Source of the DNA: Corallococcus macrosporus DSM 14697
Lineage (GTDB): Bacteria; Myxococcota; Myxococcia; Myxococcales; Myxococcaceae
Assembly (NCBI RefSeq): GCF_002305895.1
Contig: NZ_CP022203.1
Span: 2,024,501 to 2,088,500 of the forward strand
Direction: 5' to 3'
Length of the DNA stretch: 64,000 nt
Below are positions 61,576 to 64,000 of this stretch, one piece after another (the stretch's first letter is position 1; the number at the start of each line of letters is the position of its first letter). The notes under the pieces were generated by a model. That model was not told where the DNA came from. It did no database searches and worked only from the letters and a program-made list of their open reading frames with translations. The position numbers and the translations under genes are program-made.

Positions 61576-62208
61576 ATGACCTCGACCTCCTCCGGGCCCG
61601 CGTACACCATCCAGACCGCGCGAACCCTGCTGCGCTGCTGGTCCCCCGCTGACGCCGCGCGCGCGCTGCGGGCCATCCATGCCAGCCTCGAACACCTCCG
61701 GCCCTGGCTGGACTGGGCGCGGGAGGCGTACCCCATGAGCGTGAGCCAGCAGGCCGCCGTCCTCCGGCGTTTCCGGGGCCGCTTCGACCTGGGCGAGGAC
61801 TTCACCTATGCGGTGTTCGACCGGGGCGGGACGGAGGTCCTGGGCGGCTGTGGGCTGCATCCCCGGGTGGGGGAGGGCGGGCGGGAGATTGGCTATTGGA
61901 TTGCCTCCGAGCACATCGGCCAGGGGCTCGCGACCGAGGTGGCGGCGGCCCTCACGCGCGTCGCGTTCGAGCTGGAGGGCTTGCGCCGGGTGGAGATTCA
62001 CTGCGATCCGCTCAACGTCCGGAGCGCCGCGGTGCCTCGCAAGCTGGGCTTCACCCATGAGGGCACCTTGCGCCAGCGCCTGCGGTCGCCGGACGGAGGG
62101 TGGCGGGACACCATGCTCTGGACCCTGCTGGCGGAGGACCATGCGGCCCGCCCCGCCGCCGCCAGCAACCTGGAGGCGTTCGACGTGCTGGGGCAGAGGC
62201 TGCTGTAG
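61576..62208 (+). CDS. GNAT N-acetyltransferase (RimJ/RimL-like)
   Basis: This 210-aa protein has the acetyl-CoA-binding segment IGYWIASEHIGQGLATE at about residues 107-123. CDPLNVRSAAVPRKLGFTHEG follows, typical of RimJ/RimL-type enzymes that acetylate protein N-termini or small amines. AGAGG precedes ATG 61576. It is a stand-alone gene. Confidence 0.9.
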   Translation: MTSTSSGPAYTIQTARTLLRCWSPADAARALRAIHASLEHLRPWLDWAREAYPMSVSQQAAVLRRFRGRFDLGEDFTYAVFDRGGTEVLGGCGLHPRVGEGGREIGYWIASEHIGQGLATEVAAALTRVAFELEGLRRVEIHCDPLNVRSAAVPRKLGFTHEGTLRQRLRSPDGGWRDTMLWTLLAEDHAARPAAASNLEAFDVLGQRLL

Positions 62209-62422
62209 GCCCGCGGCTCAGCGCGCGGAGCGCGAAGCGCGGGTGGTGACTGTGAACACCAGTCAGGAGCGCAGTCACCAGGGCCTCGGTCTCCCGGGCC
62301 GCCATCGCCCGCGCTGGAACCAAGCGATTTCAACAGGTTGTGCGGTGTGGGGAGGGAGGTGGGACATGGCACGGGGCCTGCTCTAGGCCACGGCATCCAC
62401 CCCAAGCCGAGGACCCCTCGCC

Positions 62423-63424
62423 ATGGCGCTCTCTCCCGTCTCCCGTTCGTGCGTCTCCAGCCCTTCCTTCCAGCGCGCCTCCGAAGTCGAGCGCCCTGCG
62501 ATGCCGCGGCAGTCCACGACGGGCGCCGGGGCGCAGCAGCAGCCCCTGCGGCAGTTGTTCCAGAGCGACGGCTTCGACGGCCCGTCGGGCGCCGCGAAGG
62601 GCCAGGGCGCGGAGGCGCTGGTGCAGAACCTCTCCCGTCTGGCCCAGATGCTGACGGAGGCCTCCCGCCTCCTGGGCGCTGAAGGCGCGCAGGCCCCGCA
62701 GGGGGCCCTTTCCCCGGCATCCGGACTGAAGAGCGCGGGGGCCACGCCCGCGAGCCGCGGCGGCGACCACTTCGCTCCAGCGCCGGCCGCTCCGGCGGTG
62801 CCCACCGCACCCTCGGCGCCCTCGGCGCCGTCCGGCACGCAGGCGAAGGCCGTCGCGGGTCCCACGGGCGCCCCGGGCGTGTCGAAGGACGGCAACACCA
62901 TCACCTTCACCAACGACGGCACCTCGCCCATGACCATCAAGTTCACGCCCAACGCGGGGGAGAAGGAGCTGGACGCCATCACCGTGCCGCCGGGCAAGAC
63001 GCAGACGGTCCAGTTCCCGGAGAACTGGTCCGGCAACTTCCGGAGCGCGTCGGGTGACGGCAGCGCGGCCACGCTGGGCGAGGTCAAGTTCGACGGCGGC
63101 TTCGGCAAGACGTACTACGACGTGAGCTACATCGAGGGCCACAACGCCTCCATGACGATGCAGCCCGAGGAGGGCGGCCGGGTGTCGGGCACGCACGATG
63201 ACCTGCTGTCGGCCGCTCCGGACGCCATCAAGGCGCGCAACGCGGACGGCTCCGTGTACGGCATCAAGAAGAGCACCACGTCCAACGTGCAGGACGGCAG
63301 CGTCGTGGACTTCTACCGGAAGCACGTGGGCGCCGATGAGGGCTACGTCATTCCCACCGACGACGCGAGCACGCTGGGGACCAGCGACACGAACCTCGTC
63401 GTGCGGATGAAGAACCTCGCGTGA
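62423..63424 (+). CDS. Thaumatin-like domain protein with low-complexity N-terminus
   Basis: This 333-aa protein has an Ala/Pro/Ser/Gln-rich first half with an APSAPSAPS stretch and no evident signal peptide. Residues 150-333 follow the thaumatin-like pattern: ITFTNDG, ITVPPGKTQTVQFPENWSGNF, ATLGEVKFDGGFGKTYYDVSYIEGHNASM. The disulfide cysteines of plant thaumatins are absent. Thaumatin-like proteins bind or cleave beta-glucans in eukaryotes; the role here is unknown. GAGGA lies 9 nt upstream of the ATG. Confidence 0.7.
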   Translation: MALSPVSRSCVSSPSFQRASEVERPAMPRQSTTGAGAQQQPLRQLFQSDGFDGPSGAAKGQGAEALVQNLSRLAQMLTEASRLLGAEGAQAPQGALSPASGLKSAGATPASRGGDHFAPAPAAPAVPTAPSAPSAPSGTQAKAVAGPTGAPGVSKDGNTITFTNDGTSPMTIKFTPNAGEKELDAITVPPGKTQTVQFPENWSGNFRSASGDGSAATLGEVKFDGGFGKTYYDVSYIEGHNASMTMQPEEGGRVSGTHDDLLSAAPDAIKARNADGSVYGIKKSTTSNVQDGSVVDFYRKHVGADEGYVIPTDDASTLGTSDTNLVVRMKNLA

Positions 63425-63766
63425 GCCGCGCCAGGAGGCCCGGTGGCGGCTCGCGCCGGGGTCGCCGCTCGCGAAGGCGTGCATCAGCAGCCCGAGGCCC
63501 GCCGTGGCCTTGCCCCCCATTCGCAGGGGGATGCCCAGGCAGCCGGCGAACAGGCAGGTGGGCAGCATGAGGGCCGTCCCCTCGGCGCGGAGGCCTCACA
63601 GGTTCACCCCCTGATGAAAGGAGCCGCCACGGGGACATACCTGGATGGCAGTGCCGCGCCCGCGGGCTCCGACTGACAGGCAGCGGGCCATGCGCCCGGC
63701 CCTACTTGGAAAGAGCCCGCGCGCTGCGCACCCTCGTCATGGATTCCACCGCATGACGGAGGCGCC
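63425..63766. other. Gene-free interval
   Basis: This 342-bp stretch lies before the methyltransferase gene. Short open frames exist on both strands, but none has a ribosome site with convincing composition. A hydrophobic minus-strand segment near 63470-63600 could be a relic but is not called. GGAGG at the end serves the next gene. Confidence 0.4.
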
Positions 63767-64000
63767 ATGAGCCCGCCCGGGTTGACGGCCGAGCAACTTC
63801 AACAGCAGGTGCATTCGCTGGGGGAGTGGTTCCACAACCTGGACCTGCATGGCGTGCAGACGGCGCCGCGGCATCCGCTGGGCGACTTCCCCGCGGTGTT
63901 CTGGAGGACCTTCCAGCGGGCCTTCCCCACGGACCTGCGGGGCAGGTCCGTCCTCGACATCGGCTGCAACGGTGGCTTCTACAGCATCGAGATGAAGCGG
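63767..64000 (+). CDS. SAM-dependent methyltransferase, TIGR04290-like (N-terminal part)
   Basis: The first 78 codons are present and the frame runs off the window. LGEWFHNLDLHGVQTAPRHPLGDFP followed by SVLDIGCNGGFYSIEMKR matches the opening of TIGR04290-family methyltransferases (CmoB-related fold), often found in sugar or exopolysaccharide clusters. GGAGG lies just upstream of the ATG. Confidence 0.85.
   Translation, partial: MSPPGLTAEQLQQQVHSLGEWFHNLDLHGVQTAPRHPLGDFPAVFWRTFQRAFPTDLRGRSVLDIGCNGGFYSIEMKR

Noticed and set aside
63470-63600. Hydrophobic minus-strand segment (FAGCLGIPLRMGGKATAGLGLLMHAF) as a membrane-protein remnant
   Set aside because: Short, with a stop shortly upstream and no ribosome site or matching neighbour sequence; could be chance.
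63443-63676. 77-codon plus-strand frame
   Set aside because: Ala/Gly/Gln-rich without a ribosome site or any motif; typical of random high-GC sequence.

Overview
The window looks like chromosome from a myxobacterium, most likely Myxococcaceae. This is inferred from roughly 70% GC with strong third-position GC, a giant single-gene NRPS, many secreted lipoproteins and a family-B DNA polymerase. No marker gene fixes the species. No tRNA, rRNA, CRISPR array or insertion sequence was seen.

Region 1 (1-33016) is a biosynthetic cluster for a probable acylated peptide. It holds the end of an ABC-2 permease, two paralogous ~500-aa SAM methyltransferases, a class I/II aminotransferase, a fatty-acid desaturase, a loading protein (acyl-AMP ligase, ketoreductase-like domain, carrier protein) and a 5695-aa five-module NRPS ending in a thioesterase. 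Module 4 has a clear Asn code. Modules 1 and 2 carry acidic pocket residues that would suit a basic residue. Embedded in the cluster are two FtsX/MacB-type permeases, a LolA-like periplasmic carrier and an outer-membrane beta-barrel protein encoded just upstream of the NRPS. Together these read as a dedicated Lol-like route carrying a lipidic peptide to or through the outer membrane. The matching ATPase is not in the window.

Region 2 (33158-41285) starts with a 56-aa acidic peptide gene whose stop codon overlaps the start of a Rieske oxygenase. A dihaem cytochrome c lipoprotein, a five-haem cytochrome c lipoprotein and a further lipoprotein follow. Next comes a divergent TldD/TldE protease pair, a protease type known to mature some ribosomal peptides. 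The arrangement suggests an undescribed peptide-modification or redox system.

Region 3 (41431-51520) is mixed: a hypothetical protein, a cold-shock protein with its terminator, a small basic protein, a WYL regulator with an operator-like palindrome, a family-B DNA polymerase, a membrane protein coupled to a small protein with an apparent ATT start, an apparently broken zinc-ribbon gene, an M16 peptidase pair and a SUKH-domain protein.

Region 4 (51581-64000) is mostly secreted or surface proteins: a Cys-containing exported protein, a large lipoprotein, a GH18 chitinase-like enzyme and two head-to-head beta-helix paralogues. A GNAT acetyltransferase, a thaumatin-like protein and the start of a TIGR04290-type methyltransferase close the window.
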